Assembly: GCF_005765165.1 (NCBI RefSeq)
Contig: NZ_VCIW01000016.1
Span: forward strand, 114,187-178,186
Reading direction: 5' to 3'
Length of the DNA: 64,000 bases
Origin: Paenibacillus antri
Lineage (GTDB): Bacteria; Bacillota; Bacilli; Paenibacillales; YIM-B00363
In this document: positions 35,887 to 44,844 of the stretch, in pieces
How positions within the stretch are numbered: the stretch's first letter is position 1
How the letters are laid out: the number at the start of each line of letters is the position of its first letter
Program-made: the position numbers and the translations under genes
Notes under the pieces: generated by a model
The model's database searches: none
What the model saw: only the letters and a program-made list of their open reading frames with translations
What the model was told of the DNA's origin: nothing

Positions 35887-37590
35887 TTGAAACAGATACA
35901 AGTCTTACACGAAGCCTCGCAGGTCGTATTCGAGCATCTCGGCCAGCTTCTCGGCGCGAATACGTTCTTCCTAGCGGAGAGCGACCTGGAGAAGAATCGG
36001 ATCGTCAGCGCTTGGAACCGGAGCGAACAGACGTTCGAGGAAGACGATACCCTCTCCTACGAGAAGTCTTATTGCAAGCTCGTGTTGGACAAGGACGAAC
36101 CCGTCATGATTCCGGATACGGCCGCGCACCCGCTTACGCAACATCTCGGTTTGACCGCCATGCTCGGCCCGCGTTCCTTCATCGGGGTGCCCGTCCGTCG
36201 ACGGGACGGACGCAAGTTCGGTACGATTTGCGCGTTGGACCGTCCGAACGGGTTTACGGCGCCCGCTCTGACTTACCTTGAACAGGCGGCCGTCTTCCTC
36301 GGCGTATTGGTCGACGTGGAAGACAGCTTATACATAGACGAGCTTACTTCGTTATATAACCGTACTTACTTAGAGATGTTTTACGATCATCTGTCCGCGG
36401 ACGCGGAGCTGTCCGCCGTCTTTATCGACATCGATCGCTGCAAGGCGGTGAACGAAGCGTACGGCCGCCCCTTCGGCGACGCGCTGCTGAAGCGGTTCGC
36501 GGATCGGCTGAAGCATACGGTTCGCGGCATCGGCATTCCCGCCCGGTATGCGGGAGACGAATTTATGGTGCTCTTGTTCCATCGGAGCGCGGAACAGGCC
36601 CATCGGATCGCGGAGTCGATCTACGAGCAGTTGACGGCGCCGTTCGACGTGATGGGCCACGAGATTCAAATTACCGTCAGCATGGGCGTCAGCATGGAGG
36701 GGACGACGCTCTCGGATCATATCATTCGTTCCGACGCAGCGATGTATCAAATCAAGAAGAACGGGAAGGAAGGCATCGCGGTGTACGAGGACGAGCTCGA
36801 GGAGCTCATTCCGGAGAACGGACTGCGGCGGGGGGTGAAGCATAACGCCTTCCATGTAATGTATCAGCCGATCGTCGAAGCCGCGACAGGCGAGACGGTC
36901 GTCGAAGCGCTGATCCGGTTGAAGCATCCCGAGATGGGGGTCGTCGGTCCGAACGCCTTTTTGCCGCATGCGGAGAAGTCCGGATATTTGCTCGAGATGG
37001 ATTTGCAGACGCTGCGGAACGCATGCCTGCAACTGCAGAGCTTGCCTGGATGGAGAAGCCGGATTTCGAAGCTCGCCGTCAATTGCGACGCGATCGAGCT
37101 GCGCCGGCCGGACTTCCCCGAACTCGTCGCGGCCGTCTTACGCGAGACGTCGTTCCCGGCCGATCGGATCGAATTCGAATTGAACGAGCGGATCAGCATG
37201 TTCGACATCGAAGCGATCGAACCGCAGGTGATGCGGCTGCGCGAGATGGGCGTGACGTTCGCCTTGGACGACTTCGGTCACGGATACTCGACGCTGGGGC
37301 TGCTGATGAAGCTGCCGGTACAGAAGGTGAAGCTCGATCGGCTGTTCGTCGAGGCGCTGCCGCACGATCCGAGAAGCCGCGCGATCGTCGAAGGGCTTCT
37401 CGCGATGTGCGAACGGCTCGAGCTGGCGGTCGTCGCGGAAGGCATCGAGACGATCGAGCAATGGAAGGCGCTGCGCTCCCTCGGCTGCCGATGGATGCAA
37501 GGCTACCTGCTCAGCCGGCCGGTGCCGCTCGAGGAGCTTGAAGATGCCTTGGGCCAAGCGGTCGCCCGTTGCGGAATTCCGACTTCCTAA
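35887..37590 (+). CDS. GAF-GGDEF-EAL protein, predicted c-di-GMP phosphodiesterase
   Basis: 567 residues from TTG at 35887 (GAGGGTGG seven bases upstream; the ATG at 35845 lacks a site). GAF-like sensor (about 5-140), degenerate GGDEF (about 150-300, signature AGDEF, no RxxD inhibitory site), EAL domain (about 315-560). EAL residues are intact: EALIRL, the conserved Asn in VNCD, ELNE, DDFGHG, Lys in KLDR, EGIE and the late Gln. The EAL half should hydrolyse c-di-GMP; the AGDEF half may bind GTP or be weakly active. No membrane segment. Confidence 0.88.
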   Translation: MKQIQVLHEASQVVFEHLGQLLGANTFFLAESDLEKNRIVSAWNRSEQTFEEDDTLSYEKSYCKLVLDKDEPVMIPDTAAHPLTQHLGLTAMLGPRSFIGVPVRRRDGRKFGTICALDRPNGFTAPALTYLEQAAVFLGVLVDVEDSLYIDELTSLYNRTYLEMFYDHLSADAELSAVFIDIDRCKAVNEAYGRPFGDALLKRFADRLKHTVRGIGIPARYAGDEFMVLLFHRSAEQAHRIAESIYEQLTAPFDVMGHEIQITVSMGVSMEGTTLSDHIIRSDAAMYQIKKNGKEGIAVYEDELEELIPENGLRRGVKHNAFHVMYQPIVEAATGETVVEALIRLKHPEMGVVGPNAFLPHAEKSGYLLEMDLQTLRNACLQLQSLPGWRSRISKLAVNCDAIELRRPDFPELVAAVLRETSFPADRIEFELNERISMFDIEAIEPQVMRLREMGVTFALDDFGHGYSTLGLLMKLPVQKVKLDRLFVEALPHDPRSRAIVEGLLAMCERLELAVVAEGIETIEQWKALRSLGCRWMQGYLLSRPVPLEELEDALGQAVARCGIPTS

Positions 37591-37597
37591 GAGTCGG

Positions 37598-39448
37598 CTA
37601 CAGCTTCCGGGCGGGTTCGGCATCGAATCGGAACAGGTCGCCGTATACGATCGCGTCGGACGTCGTCAGCCGATCGATCGCCGTCCGCTTGAACGGTTCG
37701 CACGTCGCCGCGTCGACGGCCTCGCCGGTCGACTTGTCGTAGCATGCGTTCTTCGTGAACACGAGCTTGTCCGTCGCGAAGCTTCCGTCCCGGAAGACGA
37801 CGAATTCGGGGCGGCCTCTCGCGAACAAATCTCTTCCGAAATAGAACCGATCCGACGGGACGATGCCGAGCAGATGCAGCAGCGTCGGATACAAGTCGAT
37901 CTGGCCGGAAACCGTCGGCATGACGCGCCCGTCGACGCCGGGAATATGGATGATCAGCGGCACGCGCTGCAGCTGGATCGTATCGAACGGCGTGATTCGC
38001 TCCTTCCCGAGAAGGTGGGCCATCGACTTGTCATGCTTCGACGAAATGCCGTAATGATCCCCGTACAGCACGAACATCGAACGTTCGTACAACCCCTCCC
38101 GTTTCACCGCTTCGAAGAAAGCCTCCACCGCCGAATCCAAATACCGCACCGTAGGGATATACCGATTCAACGTTCGCGACTTCGACGTATATTCAGGCAC
38201 GAGCCGGTTCGCCTCGTCGAGCTCGAACGGATAGTGATTCGTTAGCGTGATGAGCTTGGCGAAGAACGGCTCCGGCAGCCCCCTCGCCATCGTAACGCTC
38301 TGTCGGAAGAACGAAGCGTCGCTCAGTCCCCACCCGATCCGATTGCTCTCGTCGACGGCGAAATCGTCAACCGAATAAAACCGCTCGTACCCGAGCGTAT
38401 CGTACATGCGCCCGCGATTCCAGAACGACGGTCCGTTCGCGTGGAACGCGACGGGCGTAAAGCCGTGCTCCTTCAGCGTCTTCGGCAACGTATGGTATTC
38501 GTTCTGGGCATGCGTAAAGAACACCGCCCCGGTCGGCAGCGGATACAGCGACGTATCGATTAGAAACTCCGCATCCGACGTCTTGCCTTGCGCCGTCTGG
38601 TGATAGAAATTTTCGAACGAGAAGCTCTCCCGGCGCAGGCGGTTCAAGAACGGGGTCACTTCTCGACCTTCGATGCGGCGATCGAGCATGAAGCTCTGCA
38701 GCGACTCGAGGGAGATCAAAAACACATTGCGGCCGCGGGCCAACCCGAAGGTCGCGGGGTCGACGCCGTCCGGCGGAAGCGTCTCGAAGAAGCGCGACGC
38801 CTCCGTGAAATCGGGCTCGCGCGCCAACGCTTTCCGCGACCCCGTACGCGCGCTGACGACCGCGTCGTACAGGTGGTAATTGTACGCTCCGATGCTGCGC
38901 ACCATGATTTGCCGGTCGAACGCCCGCGAAAGCAGTTCCGGCCGGACGCTCTCGGCCATCGAGTAATTGGCCGAGAGCGTCGCGCCCATGAGGGCGAAGG
39001 CCGAAATCACCTTCAGCCTGGACCATGGCACGAGCTTCGGGCGGAGTCGGCACGCCAACGCCGTAAGCGCGAAGCCGTCCGCGAAGACGAGAACGTCGGC
39101 GGGCTGAAGCAGTTCGTATACGCTCTCCCACAGATCGTTCATATGCTCCGACAGAAGCAGGACCGGGAGCGTAAGGAAATCGTTGAAGAACCGGTAAAAG
39201 ACCAAGTCGGCGAACAGGAGCGTCGACGTCGCGAACGCGGCGGCGACGATGCCGAAGCGAAGGCGGCCGCGCAGCGCGACCATGCAGACGAGCGCGATCG
39301 CGAGTACGGAAGCGATCGGATGAACCAACATCATAAGTTCTTGCTTCCAGCCGGAGACCGGCAGGGAGAAGGCGAACCGCTGCACCAAATACGATTTCAA
39401 CCATATCGCGAATAGGCCTGCATAAAGAAAAGCGTTCCTGTTGGACAA
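37598..39448 (-). CDS. LTA synthase-family sulfatase-like membrane protein
   Basis: 616 residues with five N-terminal membrane helices (about 5-175) and an extracellular alkaline phosphatase-fold domain. Residues required in LtaS are visible: metal Glu in SLESLQSF, the nucleophile Thr in QGKTSDAEF and metal-binding Asp-His in YGDHYG. It transfers glycerol phosphate or a related group from phosphatidylglycerol to lipoteichoic acid or a primer. Start codon is TTG with GGGGGGAG. Convergent with the GGDEF-EAL gene. Which paralogue (LtaS, YfnI, YqgS, YvgJ) is unclear. Confidence 0.85.
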   Translation of the reverse strand: MSNRNAFLYAGLFAIWLKSYLVQRFAFSLPVSGWKQELMMLVHPIASVLAIALVCMVALRGRLRFGIVAAAFATSTLLFADLVFYRFFNDFLTLPVLLLSEHMNDLWESVYELLQPADVLVFADGFALTALACRLRPKLVPWSRLKVISAFALMGATLSANYSMAESVRPELLSRAFDRQIMVRSIGAYNYHLYDAVVSARTGSRKALAREPDFTEASRFFETLPPDGVDPATFGLARGRNVFLISLESLQSFMLDRRIEGREVTPFLNRLRRESFSFENFYHQTAQGKTSDAEFLIDTSLYPLPTGAVFFTHAQNEYHTLPKTLKEHGFTPVAFHANGPSFWNRGRMYDTLGYERFYSVDDFAVDESNRIGWGLSDASFFRQSVTMARGLPEPFFAKLITLTNHYPFELDEANRLVPEYTSKSRTLNRYIPTVRYLDSAVEAFFEAVKREGLYERSMFVLYGDHYGISSKHDKSMAHLLGKERITPFDTIQLQRVPLIIHIPGVDGRVMPTVSGQIDLYPTLLHLLGIVPSDRFYFGRDLFARGRPEFVVFRDGSFATDKLVFTKNACYDKSTGEAVDAATCEPFKRTAIDRLTTSDAIVYGDLFRFDAEPARKL

Positions 39449-39568
39449 TGGCGCTCCCCCCGAAAATTGGAAAATGACAGACGTTATCGTTACCTTCCCG
39501 TTCCGAAAATATTCCGTTTTTACTTTGGAATACTATGTAAGCGGAACGAAGGAAGGGGAGGGAACGGC

Positions 39569-41518
39569 GTGCAACGAAGAAGAAACCGAATTCACCCGGG
39601 GCTGTGGGCGGCAGCGGCCGCATTGGCGGCATACGTCGCGCCGCTGTTCCTGCTCGGGGAACGGGCGCATCTGCGCGTGCACGACAATTTGGATTCGAAT
39701 ATCGCGTGGTACCGGGTATTGATCCGGAGCGGACAATGGTTCGGGGCGCATGATGCCGTCATCCCGCAAATTATGAACGGCTTGCCGCGGAACGCCTTCG
39801 GCACGGAATTCAGCCTGCTCGTCGCGCTGCACGCGGCGTTCCCGCCCATGCTTGCTTATGCGATCAGCCAGACGCTCGTGCGCGTCATCGCTTTCATAGG
39901 CATGTACTTGCTGCTTAGGGATTTCGCGCTCCGGAACGACGATGCCGCTTGGATTCGAATCGGGGTGTCGCTCGCGTTCGCATTGACGCCTTTCTGGCCT
40001 TCGGGGATGCTGAGCACGCTAGGACAGCCGCTGGCGCTGTGGGCGTTATTGCATATTCGCGGCGGAACGGCGAAGCTGCGGCACTGGGGCGCGCTCGCTG
40101 CGCTGCCGCTGTATTCGAGCTTCGTGCTCGGCTTCTTCTTCTTTCTTGCGGCGATGTTCGCGTGGTGGCTGTGGGAGGCCGTCGTCCGGAGGCGATGGAA
40201 TCCGCGGTTTCTGGCGGCGATCGCGCTGACGACGGCGCTCTACTTATGCGTCGAGTACCGGCTCGTGTTATCGCTCGTGCTGTCGGAGGCGCCGACGAGC
40301 CGCGACGAGTTCGTTTCCTCGAAGCTCCCGTTCTGGCGGTGCGTGCGGCTTGCCGCGAAAAACTTCCTCCTTGGGCATCACCATGCGCATACGCTTCATA
40401 CGGCGATCGTCTTGCCGATGACGTACGTCGCCGCGCTGCTCGCGGCGGGCCGTCGGTCCTGGCGATCCGGCGTCGACGGAAGATGGCTGCTGCCGCTGCT
40501 GGCGTTGAACGCCGCGTTGTCGATTTGGTACGCGTTTTGGTTTTACGTCGGGTGGCAGCCGTTGAAAGAGCGTTGGGACTTGCTCAATACGTTTAACTTC
40601 GCCCGGTTTCATTTTCTGCGTCCTCTCGTCGTCTATGTTTGCTTCGCTCTCGCTTGTTCGTTGTTCTGGCGCCTCGGCGGCAGAAGGGGGCGGGTGCTGG
40701 TATGCGCCGGGCTGGTCTGCCAAGCGGTCCTGCTCGGCGCGTTCAACGAAGAAATCGTATACCGCAAACGGCCGTCGTTCCGCGAATTTTACGCCGAAGC
40801 GCAGTTTCGGGACATCCGGGACTATATCGGCGAGCCTCCGTCGAGCTACCGGGTCGTCAGCATCGGAATTCATCCGGCGATCGCCCAATTCAACGGCTTT
40901 TACACCCTGGATACCTATAATAATTTCTATCCGCTCGCCTACAAGCATGCCTTTCGGCGCATCATCGCGCGGGAACTCGAGAAGAACGAGAAGCTTCGCG
41001 AGTATTTCGATACGTGGGGCGGGCGTTGTTACGTGTTCGTCGACGAATTGGGGAAGAAGTACGATTATAAGGCGAACTCGAAGAAAAAGATTCGAAACTT
41101 CGAGTGGGACGTCGACGCGTTCCGCGCGCTCGGAGGGCGGTACGTCCTCTCCGCGCTGCCCATCGAGGACGCCGAAGCGAACGGCTTGGCGCTGCGGCGC
41201 GAGTTTCGACATCCCGACTCCGCTTGGCGCATCTATTTGTATGAAGCAGTTCCTTCCTTACGCATACTAACCTCGCTGGGGAAAGGGGGGATAGGCGACA
41301 TGGCGAAGCCGGATAACCGGGAAGATAACGTGCCACATCTGCAGGAAGCGATTCAGAATACGCTGAAGAAACAACACGACACCGAGGATTACTTGGAGGA
41401 GTTCGCGGACGAGATTCCCGTTTCCGAAAAGGAGACGCTTCTCGCGAAAAACGAACGCCGTCAAGCGGCGATCGAGAAGTTCCGCAGCGAAGTGAAGGAC
41501 GAAGCTCACTCCGATTGA
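39569..41518 (+). CDS. Large polytopic membrane protein (DUF6044-like), frame runs on into Tlp
   Basis: 649 codons from GTG at 39569 (GGAAGGGGAGGG upstream). About residues 1-395 hold roughly ten membrane segments; the HDNLDSNIAWY motif after the first helix and a large C-terminal extracellular region recall the YfhO-like/DUF6044 families (moderate certainty). The reading frame has no stop before the spore protein Tlp: it passes through a linker (about 41243-41299) directly into the Tlp sequence. Either a real fusion or a lost stop codon. A TAA in the +1 frame at 41268-41270 marks where a frameshift would end the protein. Confidence 0.65.
   Translation: MQRRRNRIHPGLWAAAAALAAYVAPLFLLGERAHLRVHDNLDSNIAWYRVLIRSGQWFGAHDAVIPQIMNGLPRNAFGTEFSLLVALHAAFPPMLAYAISQTLVRVIAFIGMYLLLRDFALRNDDAAWIRIGVSLAFALTPFWPSGMLSTLGQPLALWALLHIRGGTAKLRHWGALAALPLYSSFVLGFFFFLAAMFAWWLWEAVVRRRWNPRFLAAIALTTALYLCVEYRLVLSLVLSEAPTSRDEFVSSKLPFWRCVRLAAKNFLLGHHHAHTLHTAIVLPMTYVAALLAAGRRSWRSGVDGRWLLPLLALNAALSIWYAFWFYVGWQPLKERWDLLNTFNFARFHFLRPLVVYVCFALACSLFWRLGGRRGRVLVCAGLVCQAVLLGAFNEEIVYRKRPSFREFYAEAQFRDIRDYIGEPPSSYRVVSIGIHPAIAQFNGFYTLDTYNNFYPLAYKHAFRRIIARELEKNEKLREYFDTWGGRCYVFVDELGKKYDYKANSKKKIRNFEWDVDAFRALGGRYVLSALPIEDAEANGLALRREFRHPDSAWRIYLYEAVPSLRILTSLGKGGIGDMAKPDNREDNVPHLQEAIQNTLKKQHDTEDYLEEFADEIPVSEKETLLAKNERRQAAIEKFRSEVKDEAHSD
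41300..41518 (+). CDS. tlp: Small acid-soluble spore protein Tlp
   Basis: 72 residues, matching the Tlp family in length and pattern: PDNREDNVPHLQEAIQNT near the start and KNERRQAAIEKFRSEVKDE near the end. Tlp is made in the forespore under sigma-G in Bacilli and stays in the spore core. The ATG at 41300 has GAAAGGGGGG with normal spacing, so it can be translated alone even though the upstream membrane protein frame enters it without a stop. A strong terminator follows. Confidence 0.85.
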   Translation: MAKPDNREDNVPHLQEAIQNTLKKQHDTEDYLEEFADEIPVSEKETLLAKNERRQAAIEKFRSEVKDEAHSD

Positions 41519-41539
41519 TTCGATTCGATCGCGACGAAT

Positions 41540-41571
41540 CCCCTGTCCGCATGCCGGACAGGGGATTTTTA
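41540..41571. terminator. Terminator between tlp and the luciferase-like gene
   Basis: Perfect 10-base arms CCCCTGTCCG / CGGACAGGGG with a 5-base loop, followed by ATTTTTA on the plus strand. It lies in a convergent junction and may also serve the minus gene. Confidence 0.88.
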
Positions 41572-41572
41572 A

Positions 41573-42583
41573 TTACGAACCGATCGTCGACTCGGCGAGC
41601 AGCTCGTAGGAGCGCAAGCGCGCCTCGTACGTCGGCGCGTACGTGACGACGAGCAGCTCGTCGACGCCGTACGCGTCCGCGAACGCCGCGAGCTTCCCGC
41701 GGATCGCTTCGGGGCCGCCGACCAGCATTCGCTTGCGATTTTCCACGATCCGCATCCGATCCCACTCGGAATACGGATAGTCGCGCACTTCCTCGGGGGT
41801 CGGGAACGGTCGTCCGAACTGACCTTGCTCGAACAGCAGAAACCGCAAATCCAACGCCGTCGCGTACGCCTCGGCGTCTTCGTCGCGCTCGGCGCAGACG
41901 ACGTGTACCGCGACGATAACGCGCGGAGCGTCGCCGAGCGGGCCGGGGCGGAAAGCGTCGCGGTAATCCCGGACGACCTGCGCGCCGTCGTCGCCGTTGA
42001 TGAAATGGGCGAAGACGAACGCCCCGCCGAGCTTCGCGGCGATCTCCGCGCTGACGACGCTCGAGCCGAGCAGCCACAGCTCGGGGGCGGTCGGGACGAC
42101 CGGCGTTGCCTGAAGCCCTTGGAGCTCGTGTCCTTCGGGAAGGCGGTCGTGCAAGTAACCGTAGAGCTCAAGCAGCGCATCCGGCAGCCGGTCGTCCATG
42201 ATTTTCGTTCGACCGTACCGCAGCGCCTTCGAGGCGAGCGGCATGCCGCCCGGCGCTCGTCCGAGTCCGAGGTCGATGCGGCCGGGGTACAACGCTTCGA
42301 GGACGCGGAATTGCTCGGCGACCTTATACGGGCTGTAGTGCGGCAGCAGCACGCCGCCCGAGCCGACGCGGATGCGCGCCGTGTTCGCCGCGATCGCGGC
42401 GATCAGCACCTCCGGCGCGGAGCCGGCGAGGCCGGGGGTGTCGTGATGCTCCGCGACCCAATACCGTTCGAATCCGAGCGCCTCGGCCCGCTTGGCGAGC
42501 CGGATCGTCTGGCGGAGCGCTTCCGACGCGTCGACTCCTTCCAAGAGCGGCGATTGATCCAACACGCCGATCTTCAGCTTCAA
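41573..42583 (-). CDS. LLM-class flavin-dependent oxidoreductase (luciferase-like)
   Basis: 336-residue TIM-barrel bacterial luciferase-family protein of the MsnO8/YvbT-like subgroup (WVAEHHDTPGLAGSAPEVL, GSGGVLLPHYSP). Expected to use FMNH2 supplied by a separate reductase; substrate not predictable. TTG start with TAGGAGGA. It is 41 bases downstream of the adenylate cyclase gene and may be read through from that operon, but it is not obviously part of the signalling system. Confidence 0.85.
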   Translation of the reverse strand: MKLKIGVLDQSPLLEGVDASEALRQTIRLAKRAEALGFERYWVAEHHDTPGLAGSAPEVLIAAIAANTARIRVGSGGVLLPHYSPYKVAEQFRVLEALYPGRIDLGLGRAPGGMPLASKALRYGRTKIMDDRLPDALLELYGYLHDRLPEGHELQGLQATPVVPTAPELWLLGSSVVSAEIAAKLGGAFVFAHFINGDDGAQVVRDYRDAFRPGPLGDAPRVIVAVHVVCAERDEDAEAYATALDLRFLLFEQGQFGRPFPTPEEVRDYPYSEWDRMRIVENRKRMLVGGPEAIRGKLAAFADAYGVDELLVVTYAPTYEARLRSYELLAESTIGS

Positions 42584-42624
42584 GACGCATTCCTCCTATC
42601 GGGCTTCGTATACTCGCAAGTCGA

Positions 42625-44067
42625 TCAAGCGACGGCCATCCTTCGGATCCGCGCCTCCCCGAACGGCAGCGCGACGGACCAGACGCCCTCGGGCGGACGA
42701 AGCTCGCGGCGGAAGGTGCGCATCGCGACGGGCGGTTCGATCGTGACGAAGTCGGCGTACTGATGAAACATGCGCAGGCTGTTGCCGGCGACGATGTTGA
42801 GCGCTTCGCCGAGGGCATCCAGAAGCAGCGGCATCTCCTCCTCGGCGCTCCAGCCTTCGAAGCTCATCCGATGCAGAAGCCGGAGTCCGCCGTCCACCTC
42901 CACGCTCAACAGCAGCCCGCCGTCCATCGCGCCTTCGAGGATGACGCATGCCGTCAAATCGAGCAACGGAGCGGAAGGGGACCAGGTCGGAACGGCGTTC
43001 CTCCAAGCGTCCTCCGGGAGGCGCAAGCCGAGATGATACGCGAAGTAGATGCGCGCCGCCTCGACCAACCGCTCGAGCAGGGCCGGCGTTCCGGCGTCCG
43101 GTCCGAAGGACGCCGAACGCGCGGCGGACGGAACGGGGGATAGCGCGGCGTCGATCCATTCGGTCAGCCGGCGTTCGCCGCGTTCCAGCTTGTCGCCGAC
43201 GTTCGGATAGACGAGCGGCGCTTCGATCCGCTCGATCGGCGGGCGGTCGCAGCGATCGACGTACGCGCGGCTCACGAGATCGTACCGATTCGCTGCGTAT
43301 ACGTCGCGGAACGCGCGCTTCGCCTCCGTATACGCGCCCCGCTCGAATAAGCCTCGCGCTTCCTCGAACCGTTCCCTAGTTCGCAGCTTCCTCTCGAAGA
43401 TGTCCGGCGCGTCCGCCTCGAACAGCTCGAAGATGCGTTCGACGCGCTGGCGCCCGCGCACTTGGACGGCGTCGATCTGCCGCATCGCGTACGCGGACGG
43501 ATCGGCGAGCCGGTCGACGGTGTTGCCGGTGAGCAGCAGCGTCGTCCCGTACGCCTTATTCAAGTTTTCCACCCGGGAAGCGACGTTCACCGCGTCGCCG
43601 ATGACCGTGCCCTGCAGCCGCCGCTCGCCGCCGACGATGCCGAGCAGGAGGGGGCCGCTGTTCAGGCCGAGGCCGATGCGGATCGGTTCATAGCCGGCAC
43701 GCAGCCGGCCGAGGTTGTACTCGCGCAAGGCGCCGAGCATATGCAAGGCCGACTTGACGGCGTCGTCCGCGCTTTCGCCGAACAACGCCATGATCGAGTC
43801 GCCGATGAACTTGTCGATGAAGCCGCCGAACGCTTCCACGCTCGGTTCCATGCGAGATAAGTACGAATTCAAAAACCGGAGGGTTTCCTCCGGTTTCCAT
43901 CGTTCGGACAACGTCGTGAACGCGCGGATGTCCGTAAACAGCACGGTCATCTCGAGCCGCACATGGTCGTCGTGCCGCAGCTCGCCGAACGATCCCTTAT
44001 TTAGGTAAGTAAGCAACTCGTGAGGCACGAACCGGCGGTATGCCTCGTCGCCGCGTTCGCCGCTCAT
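42625..44067 (-). CDS. Class III adenylate cyclase with C-terminal CheX-like domain
   Basis: 480 residues. The catalytic domain (about 35-215) has the full set for adenylate cyclase: metal Asp46 (LFTDIRAF) and Asp90 (FIGDSIMA), adenine-selecting Lys86 and Asp158 (VIGDAVN), transition-state Asn161 and Arg165. A helical, TPR-like linker (about 230-320) leads to a CheC/CheX-type domain (about 320-480) with EALNIVAGNSL. No membrane segment. Last gene of the kinase-regulator-cyclase operon; its ATG overlaps the regulator stop (ATGA, 44064-44067). The pairing of a cyclase with a CheX domain is unusual. Confidence 0.85.
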   Translation of the reverse strand: MSGERGDEAYRRFVPHELLTYLNKGSFGELRHDDHVRLEMTVLFTDIRAFTTLSERWKPEETLRFLNSYLSRMEPSVEAFGGFIDKFIGDSIMALFGESADDAVKSALHMLGALREYNLGRLRAGYEPIRIGLGLNSGPLLLGIVGGERRLQGTVIGDAVNVASRVENLNKAYGTTLLLTGNTVDRLADPSAYAMRQIDAVQVRGRQRVERIFELFEADAPDIFERKLRTRERFEEARGLFERGAYTEAKRAFRDVYAANRYDLVSRAYVDRCDRPPIERIEAPLVYPNVGDKLERGERRLTEWIDAALSPVPSAARSASFGPDAGTPALLERLVEAARIYFAYHLGLRLPEDAWRNAVPTWSPSAPLLDLTACVILEGAMDGGLLLSVEVDGGLRLLHRMSFEGWSAEEEMPLLLDALGEALNIVAGNSLRMFHQYADFVTIEPPVAMRTFRRELRPPEGVWSVALPFGEARIRRMAVA

Positions 44068-44819
44068 ATGACGATCTGCGACAGGTCGGTGTAAATCGTG
44101 GCGAACAGCGATTCGTCCAATGACTTCAACCGCGCGTTGAGCAGCTTCCCGGTCGACACCGTCTTCGAGGTGCCTCCGGCCTGGAGCACTTGTTTCGCGT
44201 ACCCCGCGATGCGGACGAGCGCTTCGTCGGCGATGCCTTCGGCTTCGTCGAAGTGGAACACGACTTTGAGCGGCTTAATGAACTGGAAGCCGGCGATCGC
44301 GCCGCCGAGGGCGTCGAGCTGCTCGCCGCCGATCGACGCGCGCAGCGTAACGATGAAGACGCCGTTCTTATTGGCGATCTCGAACGGAGGAGCCGCGTTC
44401 CCGGCGCCGGCGACGCCGGAGGACGCGGCCGAGGCGGCGGTTTCGTCCTCCGCCGATACTTGGTGAAGCACCTCGTTAATCGTGTGCAGCACCTTCTCCG
44501 CCGTAATCGGCTTCAGGATGTAGTGCTTCGCCCCGTTCTGGATCGCGTCGAACACCATGCTGCGCTGGTCGAGCGCGCTGATCATGACGATATTCGCGTC
44601 CGGATACGAGGCGATGATCTTCTTCACCGCGTCGATGCCGCTCATGACCGGCATCGTGATGTCCATCGTGACGATGTCCGGCATCGTCTTAACGTACTCC
44701 TTATAAGCCTCGATGCCGTTCGACGCCTCGGCTACGACCTCGTGTCCCGCCTCCGTCAGCATCATCTTCAAATTGCGACGCATTAAAATCGAATCGTCTA
44801 CGATCAATACCGTTGCCAT
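44064..44819 (-). CDS. Response regulator with C-terminal STAS-like domain
   Basis: 251 residues. CheY-like receiver (1-120) with Asp8-Asp9, phospho-acceptor Asp53, Ser81 and Lys103 all intact. An Ala/Ser-rich linker joins a domain (about 147-251) resembling STAS folds (VFIVTLRASIGGEQLDALGG, PLKVVFHFDEA). No DNA-binding domain, so output is by protein contact. It is encoded between the CheA-like kinase (25 bases upstream) and the cyclase (overlapping stop/start), and is the obvious phosphoryl acceptor. The ribosome binding site is weak, suggesting coupling to the kinase gene. Confidence 0.85.
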   Translation of the reverse strand: MATVLIVDDSILMRRNLKMMLTEAGHEVVAEASNGIEAYKEYVKTMPDIVTMDITMPVMSGIDAVKKIIASYPDANIVMISALDQRSMVFDAIQNGAKHYILKPITAEKVLHTINEVLHQVSAEDETAASAASSGVAGAGNAAPPFEIANKNGVFIVTLRASIGGEQLDALGGAIAGFQFIKPLKVVFHFDEAEGIADEALVRIAGYAKQVLQAGGTSKTVSTGKLLNARLKSLDESLFATIYTDLSQIVI

Positions 44820-44844
44820 ATCGAGAGTCCCGTCCTTTTCCGAA

